64,000 bases of DNA from Pseudoduganella umbonata (GTDB lineage Bacteria; Pseudomonadota; Gammaproteobacteria; Burkholderiales; Burkholderiaceae_D), in assembly GCF_014192225.1 (NCBI RefSeq), contig NZ_JACHXS010000003.1:248001-312000 (forward strand). The letters are read 5' to 3'. The notes under the pieces were generated by a model. The model was not told the DNA's origin, made no database searches, and saw only the letters and a list, made by a program, of their open reading frames with translations. This document shows positions 27,717-36,710 of this stretch, in pieces. The position numbers and the translations under genes are program-made. Every line of letters begins with the position of its first letter. Position 1 is the first letter of the stretch.

Positions 27717-27734
27717 ATGTCTTATATAAGACAT
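27717..27734. promoter_or_regulatory. 18-bp perfect palindrome upstream of aceA
   Basis: ATGTCTTATATAAGACAT, a perfect inverted repeat 110 bp before the aceA ATG. The shape suits a GntR/FadR-type dimer. No such regulator gene is in the window. Confidence 0.7.
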
Positions 27735-27874
27735 AAAACGTAATTTTTATCCTTATATTTCAATACGTTACTGTCGCCATTTCGCGATGCGGTAAAACAT
27801 TTTGCAAATCGAGATGGTTTGCCGCGGCGCGGCCATATTGCATTGCACAATATGAAACGGGTTTCGACAGGATG

Positions 27875-27910
27875 AAAAAGCGCGGCCGGCGGCACGTGTG
27901 CCGCCGGCCG
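27875..27910 (-). terminator. Rho-independent terminator of the methyltransferase gene
   Basis: Perfect 13-bp GC-rich arms at 27883-27895 and 27898-27910 around a GT centre, then GCTTTTTC on the minus strand. It begins 26 nt past the stop. Confidence 0.88.
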
Positions 27911-27935
27911 GTACGACGGTACTACCTGTCGGGGA

Positions 27936-29477
27936 TCAGGCCACCGCGCCGAGCTTTCTCAGCATCGGCAGACCCTCGTCGCGGTACTGGACCGCCCGCC
28001 TGGTCAGCTCGCGCAGTTGCACCTCGTCCGACTCCGCGGGTTTTCCGTCGACGAGCAGCCGCTGGCCCTGGCGCGCAAGTACCGAAGCGGCGAACGCCGC
28101 CCAGCCTTCCACGCTGTCGCTGCCCTGCGAACGTGCCAGCGTGAAGAGCTGCTGAAACCGGTCCACCGTGACGGACCCTCCCGTGGCCGGCAGCGCGAAT
28201 TCGTGAAAGTCCGTACTGGACCTGGCCAGCGTGCACAGGTGCAGGTTCAGCTTCTGCGCCTGCGGCGTGGCGCGGGCGATCACGTCGTCGTCCTGCAGGA
28301 CGGCCAGTTTTCCGCTGCCCGCCAGGATGAAGATTGCCTGCACCACCTGCGGCTTGCTCAACCCATGGTCACACGCGCCACGCGCGATCAGGTCGCCGAG
28401 CGTGTGGAAGCCCTGGTCCGCCAGCATGTCGAGCACCGGGCCATACACGCTTTCCTGCAATGTCACTTCGCCCAGCGAACCGGTGGTCTTCAGCGACACC
28501 CGCTCGCGCGACGTCAACAGCGTGACGCGGCACGCCTGCAGCCGTTCGTCCTGTTCGAGCGCGCTCAGCCGCCGCGCGCCGCGGACCCAGTAGTCGCGAC
28601 GGAACGTCTGGTTCACGATGAAGTCGCGCACCGTCTGGGCGAAATGCGGGTCCGCGATCTCGGCGACGAGCTTTTGCTGTTCGGCCGTGAGGTTGACCGC
28701 ATCGATATGGTCGAGGTAGTGCGCCGAACACGCATAGGTCACCTTGGCCGGCTCCAGCCAGCGCGCCATGTTCGCGAAGCCGATCGGTACCCAGTCGCGA
28801 TTGAAATACTCATGCGCCAGGTAGGCGCGGTTCTGCTCTTTCGCCTTCTCGAAACGGGCCTGGGCATTCGGGTTGGCGCGCACGAACATCGGATTGGTCG
28901 CGAACAGCCGGCTGACGAAATCGAAGCTCTGCTCCACGCGCGCCAGCGAGCCGCTGCCGGCCGCACCCATCACGTTGGCATGCTCGGTCAGCAGTTCCCG
29001 CACCGGTGCCATGCCGGCCCAGCCCGGCTGGGTGTTGTAGCTGATATAGAGAACACCGCCGACCTTCAGCTTGCGGCGCACGAAGTCGACGATGACGTGC
29101 CGGTTCTCGTCGGAGATCCAGCTGAAAATGCCGTGCAGGCCAATGAAGTCGAAATCGGGCAGGTCGCTGCGCGAGCAGAACTCGGCGAAGGACTGGTCGT
29201 TGAGGTGCAGGTTGGCACCCGAGGCAGCGGCCAGTTCGCGGGCGAATGCCGCCTGCGACGGATTGAAGTCCGTGCCGTGCCATTCCGTCACCGACGCCGC
29301 GGCATGGATGTTGGCGCTCATGCCCTGGCCGAAGCCAAGCTCGCACGCGGTACCGTTCGGCGGCGGCATGAGCCCCGCCATCAGGAACGCCAGCTTGAGG
29401 CGTTGCGGGTTCAGTTCGGCGTAGATGCCGAAGGTGTATCCAACGTCGGCAACGTAGCCGGCGGTCCAGTCAGACAT
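27936..29477 (-). CDS. SAM-dependent methyltransferase with regulatory domain
   Basis: Class I methyltransferase, 513 aa. The SAM-binding motif I is CELGFGQG (45-52), with an acidic residue at the end of beta-2 in HGTDFNPSQA and motif IV-like FDFIGLHGIFSW. The central part (about 200-300) matches the methyltransferase regulatory domain that accompanies this family, and a less conserved C-terminal half follows. These proteins are often found near cell-surface or secretion genes, but the substrate is unknown. GAGGAG precedes the ATG. It is a single gene with a strong terminator. Confidence 0.8.
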   Translation of the reverse strand: MSDWTAGYVADVGYTFGIYAELNPQRLKLAFLMAGLMPPPNGTACELGFGQGMSANIHAAASVTEWHGTDFNPSQAAFARELAAASGANLHLNDQSFAEFCSRSDLPDFDFIGLHGIFSWISDENRHVIVDFVRRKLKVGGVLYISYNTQPGWAGMAPVRELLTEHANVMGAAGSGSLARVEQSFDFVSRLFATNPMFVRANPNAQARFEKAKEQNRAYLAHEYFNRDWVPIGFANMARWLEPAKVTYACSAHYLDHIDAVNLTAEQQKLVAEIADPHFAQTVRDFIVNQTFRRDYWVRGARRLSALEQDERLQACRVTLLTSRERVSLKTTGSLGEVTLQESVYGPVLDMLADQGFHTLGDLIARGACDHGLSKPQVVQAIFILAGSGKLAVLQDDDVIARATPQAQKLNLHLCTLARSSTDFHEFALPATGGSVTVDRFQQLFTLARSQGSDSVEGWAAFAASVLARQGQRLLVDGKPAESDEVQLRELTRRAVQYRDEGLPMLRKLGAVA

Positions 29478-29591
29478 GCAAACTCCTCAGTAGATAGAAA
29501 TTGCCAATCTGATCACTTTACCGGAGCGGGCCGATGTTGACTAGATGCTCATGACCGCTAACGCTTATGAGTTGCTTTAATGAATAGGCGA

Positions 29592-29634
29592 GGCGGCGAT
29601 ACCCGGCACGCACCGGGAGACGGGACGCGCCGCC
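29592..29634 (-). terminator. Two-level hairpin after the GMC gene
   Basis: Outer arms GGCGGCG and CGCCGCC enclose inner arms CCCGG and CCGGG, 16 nt past the oxidoreductase stop. No T-tract, so only a possible terminator. Confidence 0.4.
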
Positions 29635-29649
29635 AGCCCCGGCTCAGCG

Positions 29650-31263
29650 TCAGATCGCGTATTTCGCCTTGATCGAGTCGGCCGCGCGTTCGCCGATCAC
29701 CACGCACGGGGCCATCGTGTTACCCGTCGTAATGCGCGGCATGATCGACGCATCGGCGATGCGCAGGCCATCGATGCCATACACTTCCAGGTTGCCGTTC
29801 ACCACCGACATGGCATCGCGCCCCATCTTGGCGGTGCACGACTGGTGCCAGTAGGTGACCGCGCCATTGCGCAGGTAGCGCTCCATGTCTTCCTGCCCGA
29901 GGTTGCCCGGCATGCTTTCCCGGGTCACCAGGCCGCGGAAGGCGTCGGCGTTGCCCAGGTCCCGGCACATCCGCACGCTGGCCAGCGCCGCGCGCATGTC
30001 GTCCGGGTCGGACAGCGTGTTGGCGCGGATGATCATCGCATCGTTGACGTTCGGGCCGGAGAGCAGCAGCTGGCCGCGGCTCTTCGGGTGCGCCAGGCCG
30101 GCAAACATGGTCCAGCCATGCTGCGGCGTGCCGCGTGCCGCATTTTCCGCGCTCGGCACCGGGAACTCGACCTGGCAGTGCAGCATGTCCGGCGCATCGA
30201 GTGTCTTGTCGCTCTTCCAGTACAGCGTCGCTTCCGAGCCGCCGTTGCCCACTTCCTGCGGTTCGGCGTATTCCCAGATGCAGCCGAACGACACGTGGTC
30301 CTGGTGGTTCTGGCCAACGCCGGGCAGGTGCTGGCGCACCGCGATGCCGTGCCGCGCCAGTTCCCGCTCCGGACCGATGCCGGACTGCATCAGTACCTTC
30401 GGCGTATTGACCGCGCCCAGCGACAGCACCACTTCCCGTCCGGCCTGGAACGAGCGCAGGCGGCCATCGTGCACCACGTCGACACCCGTTACGCGGTTGC
30501 CGTCGAAGACGAGGCGCGACACCAGCGCTCCGGTAAGCACCGTGAGGTTCGGCTGGGCCATGCGCGGGTAGGTATAGGAACGGAAGATCGACAGGCGCTT
30601 GCCGTCGCGGATGCGCAGGTCGTTGATGGCCGCGCCGCCGTCGCCTTCCATCATCGCCCCGTTCGGGCTGTCGAAGGTCGGTACGCCGAGCGAGCGCGCC
30701 GCCGACAGCATCGCCGCCGCGATCGGCTTCGGCTGGTGGGCGGGCGCGACATAGACCGGGCCGCCCGTGCCGCGATAGGCCGGGTCGGCCGCACCGTGCC
30801 AGTCCTCGATGCGGCGGTAGATGTCCAGCACGGACTCGTAGTTCCACGCGGCGTCGCCCGCCTCGGCGGCGAAGTGGTTCCAGTCGGCGCGGTGGCCGCG
30901 GGCCCACAGCATGACATTGATGCTGGAACCGCCGCCCAGCACCTTGCCCATGTTCATCGGGATGGCCCGCCCGCCCAGGTGTTCGTTCGGCTCGGCCATG
31001 AAGCCCCAGTCCCGCTCCGAGTGCAGGTTCAGCGGCCACTGGGAGGGTTCGACGACGCTCGCCACCTCGTCGCTGCCGCCCGCTTCGAGCAGCAGCACCC
31101 GCACTTCGGGATTCTCGGCCAGCCGCGCTGCCACGACGGAACCGGCGGAACCGGCACCGCAGACGATGAAGTCGAAACGGGTGTTCTGCGATGTGGACAG
31201 GTGAAGCTGGTTGGCGCGGACGCTTTCGGCTAAGTCGCGCCCGGTTTGGGTAATCGTGGTCAT
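29650..31263 (-). CDS. GMC-family FAD oxidoreductase (choline-dehydrogenase-like)
   Basis: Flavoprotein oxidising an alcohol to an aldehyde, 537 aa. The ADP-binding GAGSAG is at 36-41, the GMC signature 1 region reads GKVLGGGSSINVMLWARG, and signature 2 lies around SLGAVNTPKVLMQSGIG. The catalytic His is in TYWHQSCTAKMG, and the C-terminal GLRIADASIMP completes the fold. The start at MTTITQTGRD is favoured because GAAGAGA then has correct spacing; a second ATG lies two codons upstream. Tandem 18-bp repeats lie about 80 nt before it. No betaine pathway genes adjoin, so choline is only one possible substrate. Confidence 0.88.
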   Translation of the reverse strand: MTTITQTGRDLAESVRANQLHLSTSQNTRFDFIVCGAGSAGSVVAARLAENPEVRVLLLEAGGSDEVASVVEPSQWPLNLHSERDWGFMAEPNEHLGGRAIPMNMGKVLGGGSSINVMLWARGHRADWNHFAAEAGDAAWNYESVLDIYRRIEDWHGAADPAYRGTGGPVYVAPAHQPKPIAAAMLSAARSLGVPTFDSPNGAMMEGDGGAAINDLRIRDGKRLSIFRSYTYPRMAQPNLTVLTGALVSRLVFDGNRVTGVDVVHDGRLRSFQAGREVVLSLGAVNTPKVLMQSGIGPERELARHGIAVRQHLPGVGQNHQDHVSFGCIWEYAEPQEVGNGGSEATLYWKSDKTLDAPDMLHCQVEFPVPSAENAARGTPQHGWTMFAGLAHPKSRGQLLLSGPNVNDAMIIRANTLSDPDDMRAALASVRMCRDLGNADAFRGLVTRESMPGNLGQEDMERYLRNGAVTYWHQSCTAKMGRDAMSVVNGNLEVYGIDGLRIADASIMPRITTGNTMAPCVVIGERAADSIKAKYAI

Positions 31264-31344
31264 GTTCATTCTCTTCGTTGGATTGACGGCGCCATGGTCC
31301 AGTCGAGGATCCGGCGTTCGAATGCCTGGGTTATCAAGCAAGTG

Positions 31345-31380
31345 TTTCCGATTATATCGATTTTTCCGATTCTATCGATT
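31345..31380. promoter_or_regulatory. Two tandem 18-bp sites upstream of the GMC gene
   Basis: TTTCCGATTATATCGATT and TTTCCGATTCTATCGATT are directly adjacent and differ at one base. Such head-to-tail repeats suggest cooperative regulator binding. A related site lies at 39929-39968. Confidence 0.65.
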
Positions 31381-31464
31381 CAAATTGCTGATGGCTGGCC
31401 ATCCAATCCATTGATACCTCGACATACATGCCACGCCGCTCGCACCGGCCGGGTCAGTCGCTCC

Positions 31465-32439
31465 TTATCCCGTCCGCGAGCCGGCCGATGCTTTCGGGCT
31501 GCCCTGCGTGCTGGCCAGGACCTGCGCACGCAGCCATGCCAGGCCCGGATCGTCATCGGCGCCCGGGTGCCAGGCCATGCACAGCGTATAGCTCAGGAAA
31601 GGAAACGCCAGCTCGGCCAGATCCACGGACGGCGGCATCGACGCCGCCAGGAAAGCGGGCACCGTGCAGACCAGGTCGCCGGCGGCGACGATCGCGCCGA
31701 CCGCGCTGAAATCGCGCACCGCCATCGCGGTATGCCGCGAGTGGCCCAGCCGGTACAGCTGCTCGTCCAGCGCGCCGTGCAGACTGCTGTCGCGCGACAC
31801 GTTGACATGATCGAGGCTGGCGTATTCGTCCAGGGTCACGGCCGCACAGCCGCGGGCGTGCCCTTTGCGCTGCACCAGCACATAAGGCGTCGTCATCAGT
31901 TCCATGCTCAGCAGGCCGGGCGGCAGCATGCAGGCGGCACCGAAGCACAGGTCGACGTCACCCCGCTCCAGGCGGCAGGCCAGCTCGGACTCTTCGGGCT
32001 CGGAAAGCGTCAGCCGCAGCTGCCGGTTCCCGTACGCCTGGACGTGCCGCGTCAGGCCGGGCAGGACCGCCGCAGCGCCGGTACTGTTGGCAACGACGTT
32101 GAACGTGCGTGCCGCGTGCGCGGGCTCGAAGTCTTCGTTCTTCGGCCGCAGCGCCGTGGTCAGCGCCGCCAGCGCGGGCTGCAGCCGGCGATGCAGCTTC
32201 AGGGCGAACGGCGACGGCGCCAGGCCCCGCCCGCTCTCGGCCGGCACCAGCAGCGGGTCGCCGAACAGCACGCGCAGGCGCGACAGCTGCGCCGACAGCG
32301 CTGGCTGGCTGACGTGCAGGCGCGCGGCGGCCCGGGTCACGTTGCATTCCTCCAGCAGCACGTTCAGGGAGATCAGCAATGGCAGGTCGGCTCCGCGCAG
32401 TGGCGCCGACGGGCGTGGGAAGGACAGCAGCTTGTTCAT
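31465..32439 (-). CDS. LysR-family regulator
   Basis: LysR-type transcription factor, 324 aa. The winged helix-turn-helix reads NVTRAAARLHVSQPALSAQL (33-52), and the co-inducer domain (about 110-310) includes TLSEPEESELACRLERGD. It is the third gene of a minus-strand set SnoaL-like, SDR, LysR, 45 nt after the SDR stop, so it may be co-transcribed and control that unit. The C-terminal tail (about 305-324) is Ser/Ala-rich. Confidence 0.85.
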   Translation of the reverse strand: MNKLLSFPRPSAPLRGADLPLLISLNVLLEECNVTRAAARLHVSQPALSAQLSRLRVLFGDPLLVPAESGRGLAPSPFALKLHRRLQPALAALTTALRPKNEDFEPAHAARTFNVVANSTGAAAVLPGLTRHVQAYGNRQLRLTLSEPEESELACRLERGDVDLCFGAACMLPPGLLSMELMTTPYVLVQRKGHARGCAAVTLDEYASLDHVNVSRDSSLHGALDEQLYRLGHSRHTAMAVRDFSAVGAIVAAGDLVCTVPAFLAASMPPSVDLAELAFPFLSYTLCMAWHPGADDDPGLAWLRAQVLASTQGSPKASAGSRTG

Positions 32440-32484
32440 GGTCGTCGTGGTTTGCTGGTTGAAAAGTGGCCTGCCGCGCCGCGG

Positions 32485-33264
32485 TCAGGCCGTCGGGATG
32501 GTGCCCCCGTCGATCACGAGTTCGGCCCCGTGGATCGATGCGGCAAGCGGCGACAGCAGGAAGGCCACCAGTTCGGCCACCTCCTCCGGCCTGCCGGGCC
32601 GGCCGATGGGGATGCCGCCGAGGGAATCCATCAGCACCTGGCGCGCCTCGTCTTCGCTGCCTTCGCGATGCGCCGCCATGCGCCGGATCATGGCCTGGGC
32701 CGCGGTGGTCTCGATGAAACCCGGGGCGACGGCGTTGACGCGGATGCCATGCGGGCCGAACTCGTTGGCCAGCGACTTGCTGTAGTTGGCCAGCGCCGCC
32801 TTGGCCGCGGCATAGGCCACGGTGGATTCGTACAGCGGCAGGCGCCGCTGGATCGACGTGATATGGACGATCGCGCCGGAGCGCCGCGCCATCATGCCCG
32901 GCAGGAAGGCCCGGTCCAGCCGCACGGCCGCCATCAGGTTCGACTGGATCGCGTCGTTCCACAGATCGTCCGTCAGCGCCAGCGCGCCGCCGCTCGGTGC
33001 CGACGACCCGCCGACGTTGTTGACCAGGAAGTCGAGGTGGCCGTACTCGCGCCCCACCACCTCGGCAACATGCGCCGCGCCGTCCGCGGTGGCAACGTCG
33101 GCCTCCAGGTAGCGCACCGGGCCGACCGGACCGGCCGGCCGGTTGCGGGCCGTGGCGATCACCGTTGCGCCCCGTTCGGCCAGGGCGCGAACGATCGCCT
33201 CGCCCATCCCTTTCGTGCCGCCCGTGACGAGGGCGTGCTTGCCATCGAAGGAGTAGCCGTTCAT
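32485..33264 (-). CDS. Short-chain dehydrogenase/reductase
   Basis: Classical SDR, 259 aa, NAD(P)-dependent oxidation or reduction of a carbonyl or alcohol. The cofactor motif TGGTKGMG is at 14-21, VNNVGG at about 82-87, the catalytic S138 in HITSIQ, and Y152/K156 in YAAAK. The family PG motif is in NAVAPGFIET. The ATG overlaps the stop of the SnoaL-like gene by 4 nt. A longer upstream reading does not fit the family. The substrate is unknown. Confidence 0.9.
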   Translation of the reverse strand: MNGYSFDGKHALVTGGTKGMGEAIVRALAERGATVIATARNRPAGPVGPVRYLEADVATADGAAHVAEVVGREYGHLDFLVNNVGGSSAPSGGALALTDDLWNDAIQSNLMAAVRLDRAFLPGMMARRSGAIVHITSIQRRLPLYESTVAYAAAKAALANYSKSLANEFGPHGIRVNAVAPGFIETTAAQAMIRRMAAHREGSEDEARQVLMDSLGGIPIGRPGRPEEVAELVAFLLSPLAASIHGAELVIDGGTIPTA

Positions 33265-33587
33265 GCGGAAATCTCCAGTGCGGCGATGCCGTCGGCGCGC
33301 AAGTTGAAATGGAAGGCAAGCGTGGCCGGGCTGCCGGGGAAATTGCCGGAAACCGTTGCCGTCAGCGTGCATTGTCCGGCGGCCTCGTCGATGGCGACCG
33401 GTGCGATGGTCGACTGGTAGCGCGTCGCCGTCTCGCGCGCCCAGGCGGCGATCGCCTCGCTGCCATGGTGGAGCTTGCCTTCGTCGCGCACCGTGCCGTC
33501 CGGTACGATGCAGCCGGCAATGCGCGCGGCGTCCTGGTCGTTCGCCGCGCGGACGTAGGCGGCAACGGTGTCGGGTAACTGGATCAT
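33261..33587 (-). CDS. SnoaL/NTF2-like small protein
   Basis: A 108-aa protein with the NTF2-like cone fold pattern: VAAYVRAANDQDAARIAGCI, then a beta-rich C-terminus ending LAFHFNLRADGIAALEI. Members bind or isomerise small ligands. The start MIQLPDTV follows AAGGAGAA. It is translationally coupled to the SDR gene and is the first gene of the unit, divergent from a LysR gene. Confidence 0.75.
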   Translation of the reverse strand: MIQLPDTVAAYVRAANDQDAARIAGCIVPDGTVRDEGKLHHGSEAIAAWARETATRYQSTIAPVAIDEAAGQCTLTATVSGNFPGSPATLAFHFNLRADGIAALEISA

Positions 33588-33672
33588 CTGGTTTCTCCTT
33601 GGGATTGTCATGCGGAGCTTGCAGTGTAGAGCGACGCGTTGTAGCGAAAAAGTACGCAAACCGCTATGCTCG

Positions 33673-33689
33673 ATGAACCCAAGGTTCAT
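33673..33689. promoter_or_regulatory. Palindrome at the divergent LysR promoter region
   Basis: ATGAACCCAAGGTTCAT, with 7-bp arms and a 3-nt centre, 10 nt before the LysR ATG. Its size fits a LysR recognition site for the adjacent regulator and supports choosing 33699 as the start. Confidence 0.5.
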
Positions 33690-33698
33690 AATTTACAG

Positions 33699-34619
33699 AT
33701 GAGTTCTCTCGAATTGATCCGGCTGTTCCTCGCCGTCGCCGAACATCGCAGCTTCACGCTGGCCGCGCGGCGGCTCAATGTCAGCCCGACGGCCGTCAGC
33801 AAAGGCGTGCGCGCCCTCGAAGCCAGGCACGGCGTGACGCTGTTTGCCCGCAATACCCGCAGCGTCTCGCTGACGGATGCGGGCGCCGCCCTGCTGGCGC
33901 TGCTGAAACCGGCCGTGAGCCAGATCGACGACGCCTTCTCGGCGCTGGCACAGTTCCAGCAGCGTCCGTCGGGGCACCTGCGCGTCACCGCGCCGCGCGC
34001 GTTCGGCTTCCTGCTGGCGCGCCACCTGGTGCCGCGCATGCGGGCGAAATATCCCGACATCACCTTCGACCTGTCGCTCGACGACGGGCTCGTCGACCTG
34101 GTGGCGGCCGGCTACGACGCGGGCGTCCGGCTGGGGCAGGCGATCGCCCAGGACATGGTGGCGATCCGCCTCAGCCGGCCATTGTCGTGGTCCATCGTCG
34201 CCTCGCCGGAGTATTTCCGCCAGCGCGGCGAGCCGGCCACGCCGCACGACCTGCTGGGGCACGCCACGATCCGCTACCGCTTTGCAACTTCCGGCGTGCT
34301 GCCGCCATGGCGCCTCGCCGGCAGCGAAGGCGAGATCCAGCTCGATACGGATGCGGCGCTCTGCGCCAACGACACCGGCATGATCGCGGAACTGGCGCGC
34401 AAGGGACTGGGCATCGCCTGGCTGCCCGATATCGAGATCGCCGACGACGTGCTGCATGGCCGGCTGGTGCGAACGCTGGTCGGCCAGGTGCCGGAAACCT
34501 CCGGCCTGTACCTGTATTTCCCGATGCGCAGCCAGAACCAGCCGAAGATGCGGGCGCTGATCGAGCAGGCAGCGCTGCTGGCCGCCGAGGGCCTGCTCGA
34601 CGTCACGCTGCCTGCCTGA
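33699..34619 (+). CDS. LysR-family regulator, divergent
   Basis: LysR-type regulator, 306 aa, starting MSSLELIRLFLAVAEH. HTH: SFTLAARRLNVSPTAVSKGV. The substrate domain contains GHLRVTAPRAFGFLLARHLVP, the CrgA/DsdC-like branch. It is divergently arranged with the SnoaL-SDR unit, the usual layout for a LysR activator and its target. An upstream ATG at 33666 would place the palindrome inside the gene and has no ribosome site. Confidence 0.85.
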   Translation: MSSLELIRLFLAVAEHRSFTLAARRLNVSPTAVSKGVRALEARHGVTLFARNTRSVSLTDAGAALLALLKPAVSQIDDAFSALAQFQQRPSGHLRVTAPRAFGFLLARHLVPRMRAKYPDITFDLSLDDGLVDLVAAGYDAGVRLGQAIAQDMVAIRLSRPLSWSIVASPEYFRQRGEPATPHDLLGHATIRYRFATSGVLPPWRLAGSEGEIQLDTDAALCANDTGMIAELARKGLGIAWLPDIEIADDVLHGRLVRTLVGQVPETSGLYLYFPMRSQNQPKMRALIEQAALLAAEGLLDVTLPA

Positions 34620-34647
34620 TCTGCCTGCTGCCTGCCTGCGTGTTGCC

Positions 34648-35421
34648 TTACTTCGTCGCCGCCACCGCTTCCAGGATCACCGCGGCCACCTCGGCCGGAC
34701 GCGATTGCTGTGGCACGTGGCTGGCCGCCAGCTCGGTTGTTTTCGCGCCGATCTTCTTCGCCATCGCGCGCAGCAGGCCCGGATCGATCATCCGGTCCTG
34801 GGCACTGACGATGAACCACGACGGCCGCGTCTTCCAGGCGGAGACCGAGACTTTCTCGCTGAAGGCCTTGGACTGGATCGGACCCTGCGTCGCCGTCATC
34901 AGCGCCGCCTGGGCCGCCGGCACGTCCTGGGCGAAATCCTCGCGCATGGCCGCTTCGGGCAGGCTCAGGAAGCCCTCGCGGTCGGCGACGAAGCGCTTGC
35001 TGCCGGGTGCGGCCGGGTAGCCCTCGCCCGTCTCGGCGGTCGACTTGCCCGCGTCGGGCGCGAAGGCGGCCACGTACACCAGGCTGGCGACCTTGTCGTG
35101 CTGCCCCGCTTGCGTGATCACCGTGCCGCCCCAGGAATGGCCCACCAGTACCACCTTGCCGGGCTGGCTGTCGATGGCGCGGCGGGCGGCCGCGGCATCG
35201 TCGGCCAGCGAGGTGAGCGGATTCTGCACCGCCGTCACCTTGATGCCCTTGGCCTGCAGCAGCGGGATGACCCTGGCCCAGTCGGAGCCGTCGGCGAAGG
35301 CGCCGTGCACGATCACTACCGACGGCTTTGCGCCGGCCGGCTCGGCGGCAATGGCATGGAAGCCGGTGGCTGCCAGGGTCGCGGCAACGGCGGCGGCGCG
35401 GAGGCGGGAAACGATGGTCAT
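34648..35421 (-). CDS. Exported alpha/beta hydrolase
   Basis: A 257-aa serine hydrolase with signal peptide MTIVSRLRAAAVAATLAATG...AIAA. Oxyanion motif VIVHGAFADGSDW, nucleophile elbow GHSWGG with S96, and an acid near SAQDRMIDP. The C-terminal His is in ELAASHVPQQSRP. This is the pattern of small esterases annotated near salicylate-type hydrolases. It likely acts in the periplasm; the substrate is unknown. AAGGAGA precedes the ATG. It is convergent with the LysR gene 28 nt away. Confidence 0.82.
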   Translation of the reverse strand: MTIVSRLRAAAVAATLAATGFHAIAAEPAGAKPSVVIVHGAFADGSDWARVIPLLQAKGIKVTAVQNPLTSLADDAAAARRAIDSQPGKVVLVGHSWGGTVITQAGQHDKVASLVYVAAFAPDAGKSTAETGEGYPAAPGSKRFVADREGFLSLPEAAMREDFAQDVPAAQAALMTATQGPIQSKAFSEKVSVSAWKTRPSWFIVSAQDRMIDPGLLRAMAKKIGAKTTELAASHVPQQSRPAEVAAVILEAVAATK

Positions 35422-35671
35422 GACAATCTCCTTTGATTACAGTGGTGGACCGGCGTGGAAGCGGCCGCCCCTGGCCGGTGCCGGTTCTCGATGGATGAGG
35501 CAGCAATACCTTGTGAATCACTGACGTACGCCGGCAACCGGAATCCGGATGCGGCATGTCCGCATTATTTCTTGCGCCGCCCGCCTGCATCCGGGCGGGG
35601 CGCCGTTGCGTATGTCACAGCATGCCTGTGGTTGCGGCCCCGCGAATCATCCCAACGGAAGAGATAACAGA

Positions 35672-36628
35672 ATGCGAACCCGTTTATTTGCCTGCATCGT
35701 CAATATCGGCCTGGCCCTGCATGGATTACCCGTCCACGCGCTGGACGCCGCTGCCGGCGAGCCGGCGCTGGCCAGCCGGGTGGCGCCGCCCGAACAGGAG
35801 GTCGTCGACCGGTTCGTGGCCGCCGGGATGCGCGATGCCAGGCCCCATGCGCTCACGCCCACAGAACGGCTGCGGGTCGGCAAGGCACTGGAGTCGCTGC
35901 CGGCGCTGCACCGCCTGGTGCTGGAGAAGCGGCTCCGCCGCCTCGGTTTCGTCGACGGGATTCCCGGCCACGGTTCGGGCCTGTTCTCGCCCGTCGCCGG
36001 CACCGGCCAGTTCGACATTACCTTGCGCGCCAGCCTGCTGGGCGAGTCCCTCGGCGATTTCCTGACCACGAAAGAGCGGCGCCTGTTCGCGCCCGACGAG
36101 TCCGGGCTGGTCCTGACGGTGGACGGCACCGGGACCGATGCGCTCACCTACGTGCTGCTGCACGAGACCAGCCATGCCGTCGACCGCGCACTGGGGCTGA
36201 CGGCCGACCGGCGCAGTCCCTTCGTCGACGGCGTCTGGGCGGACCGCGCCACGCTGGTGCCGTCGCTGGCATCGTCGCCGGCGGCCGGTACCGCATTCCG
36301 CGGCGGCGAACCGGTTCCGATGGGCAAGGCATCTGACGTCTATGACGCCTTGGCGCATACGCCGTTCGTCAGCCTGTACGCCACGGCGGCGGCGCCGGAG
36401 GATTTCGCGGAACTGGTCGCCTGGCATGTCATTTCCACCGTCCACGGCGGCAGCCTGGCAATCACCCTGCGCAACGGCCAGGGCGTCGCGGTGAGCCGGT
36501 ACGAACCGCTGGCCGCGCCGGCGGCCAGGGCGCGCATCGCCCACGTCGAAGCCCTGCTGCGGCGCGCGGACACGGAAAAGGGGCGCGATGCGCTGCAACG
36601 CCTGCTCGACCCGACGGGCGGCAGCTGA
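35672..36628 (+). CDS. Exported protein with HExxH zinc-protease motif
   Basis: A 318-aa protein with a short signal peptide (MRTRLFACIVNIGLALHGLPVHA, cleavage near VHA-LDA). Residues 164-168 read HETSH, the HExxH zinc motif, and EDFAELVAWH (243-252) offers E247 as a possible third ligand. This is the spacing and context of a gluzincin-type metallopeptidase. A hydrophilic N-terminal half precedes it. I recognise no named family. GGAAGAG lies upstream of the ATG. It could be a secreted peptidase or a cell-wall protein; activity is inferred from the motif only. Confidence 0.6.
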   Translation: MRTRLFACIVNIGLALHGLPVHALDAAAGEPALASRVAPPEQEVVDRFVAAGMRDARPHALTPTERLRVGKALESLPALHRLVLEKRLRRLGFVDGIPGHGSGLFSPVAGTGQFDITLRASLLGESLGDFLTTKERRLFAPDESGLVLTVDGTGTDALTYVLLHETSHAVDRALGLTADRRSPFVDGVWADRATLVPSLASSPAAGTAFRGGEPVPMGKASDVYDALAHTPFVSLYATAAAPEDFAELVAWHVISTVHGGSLAITLRNGQGVAVSRYEPLAAPAARARIAHVEALLRRADTEKGRDALQRLLDPTGGS

Positions 36629-36710
36629 TCGGCCACACGCGCCGCGGCGCCGTCCACGCGACGCAAGGCGCGTGCGAATTCGACTACAGGCCATCGGGTA
36701 TACTGCCGCC

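Larger units (their letters stand above)
27608..27935. other. AT-rich upstream region of aceA
   Basis: 328 bp, with AT-rich sequence at 27715-27860 unlike the surrounding GC-rich DNA. It holds a palindrome (27717-27734) and the terminator of the methyltransferase gene (27875-27910). No gene is seen. Confidence 0.7.

Noticed and set aside
35549..35565. Hairpin ATGCGG-CATGT-CCGCAT as a plus-strand terminator
   Set aside because: No plus-strand gene ends nearby, arms are 6 bp, and the following sequence is only weakly T-rich.
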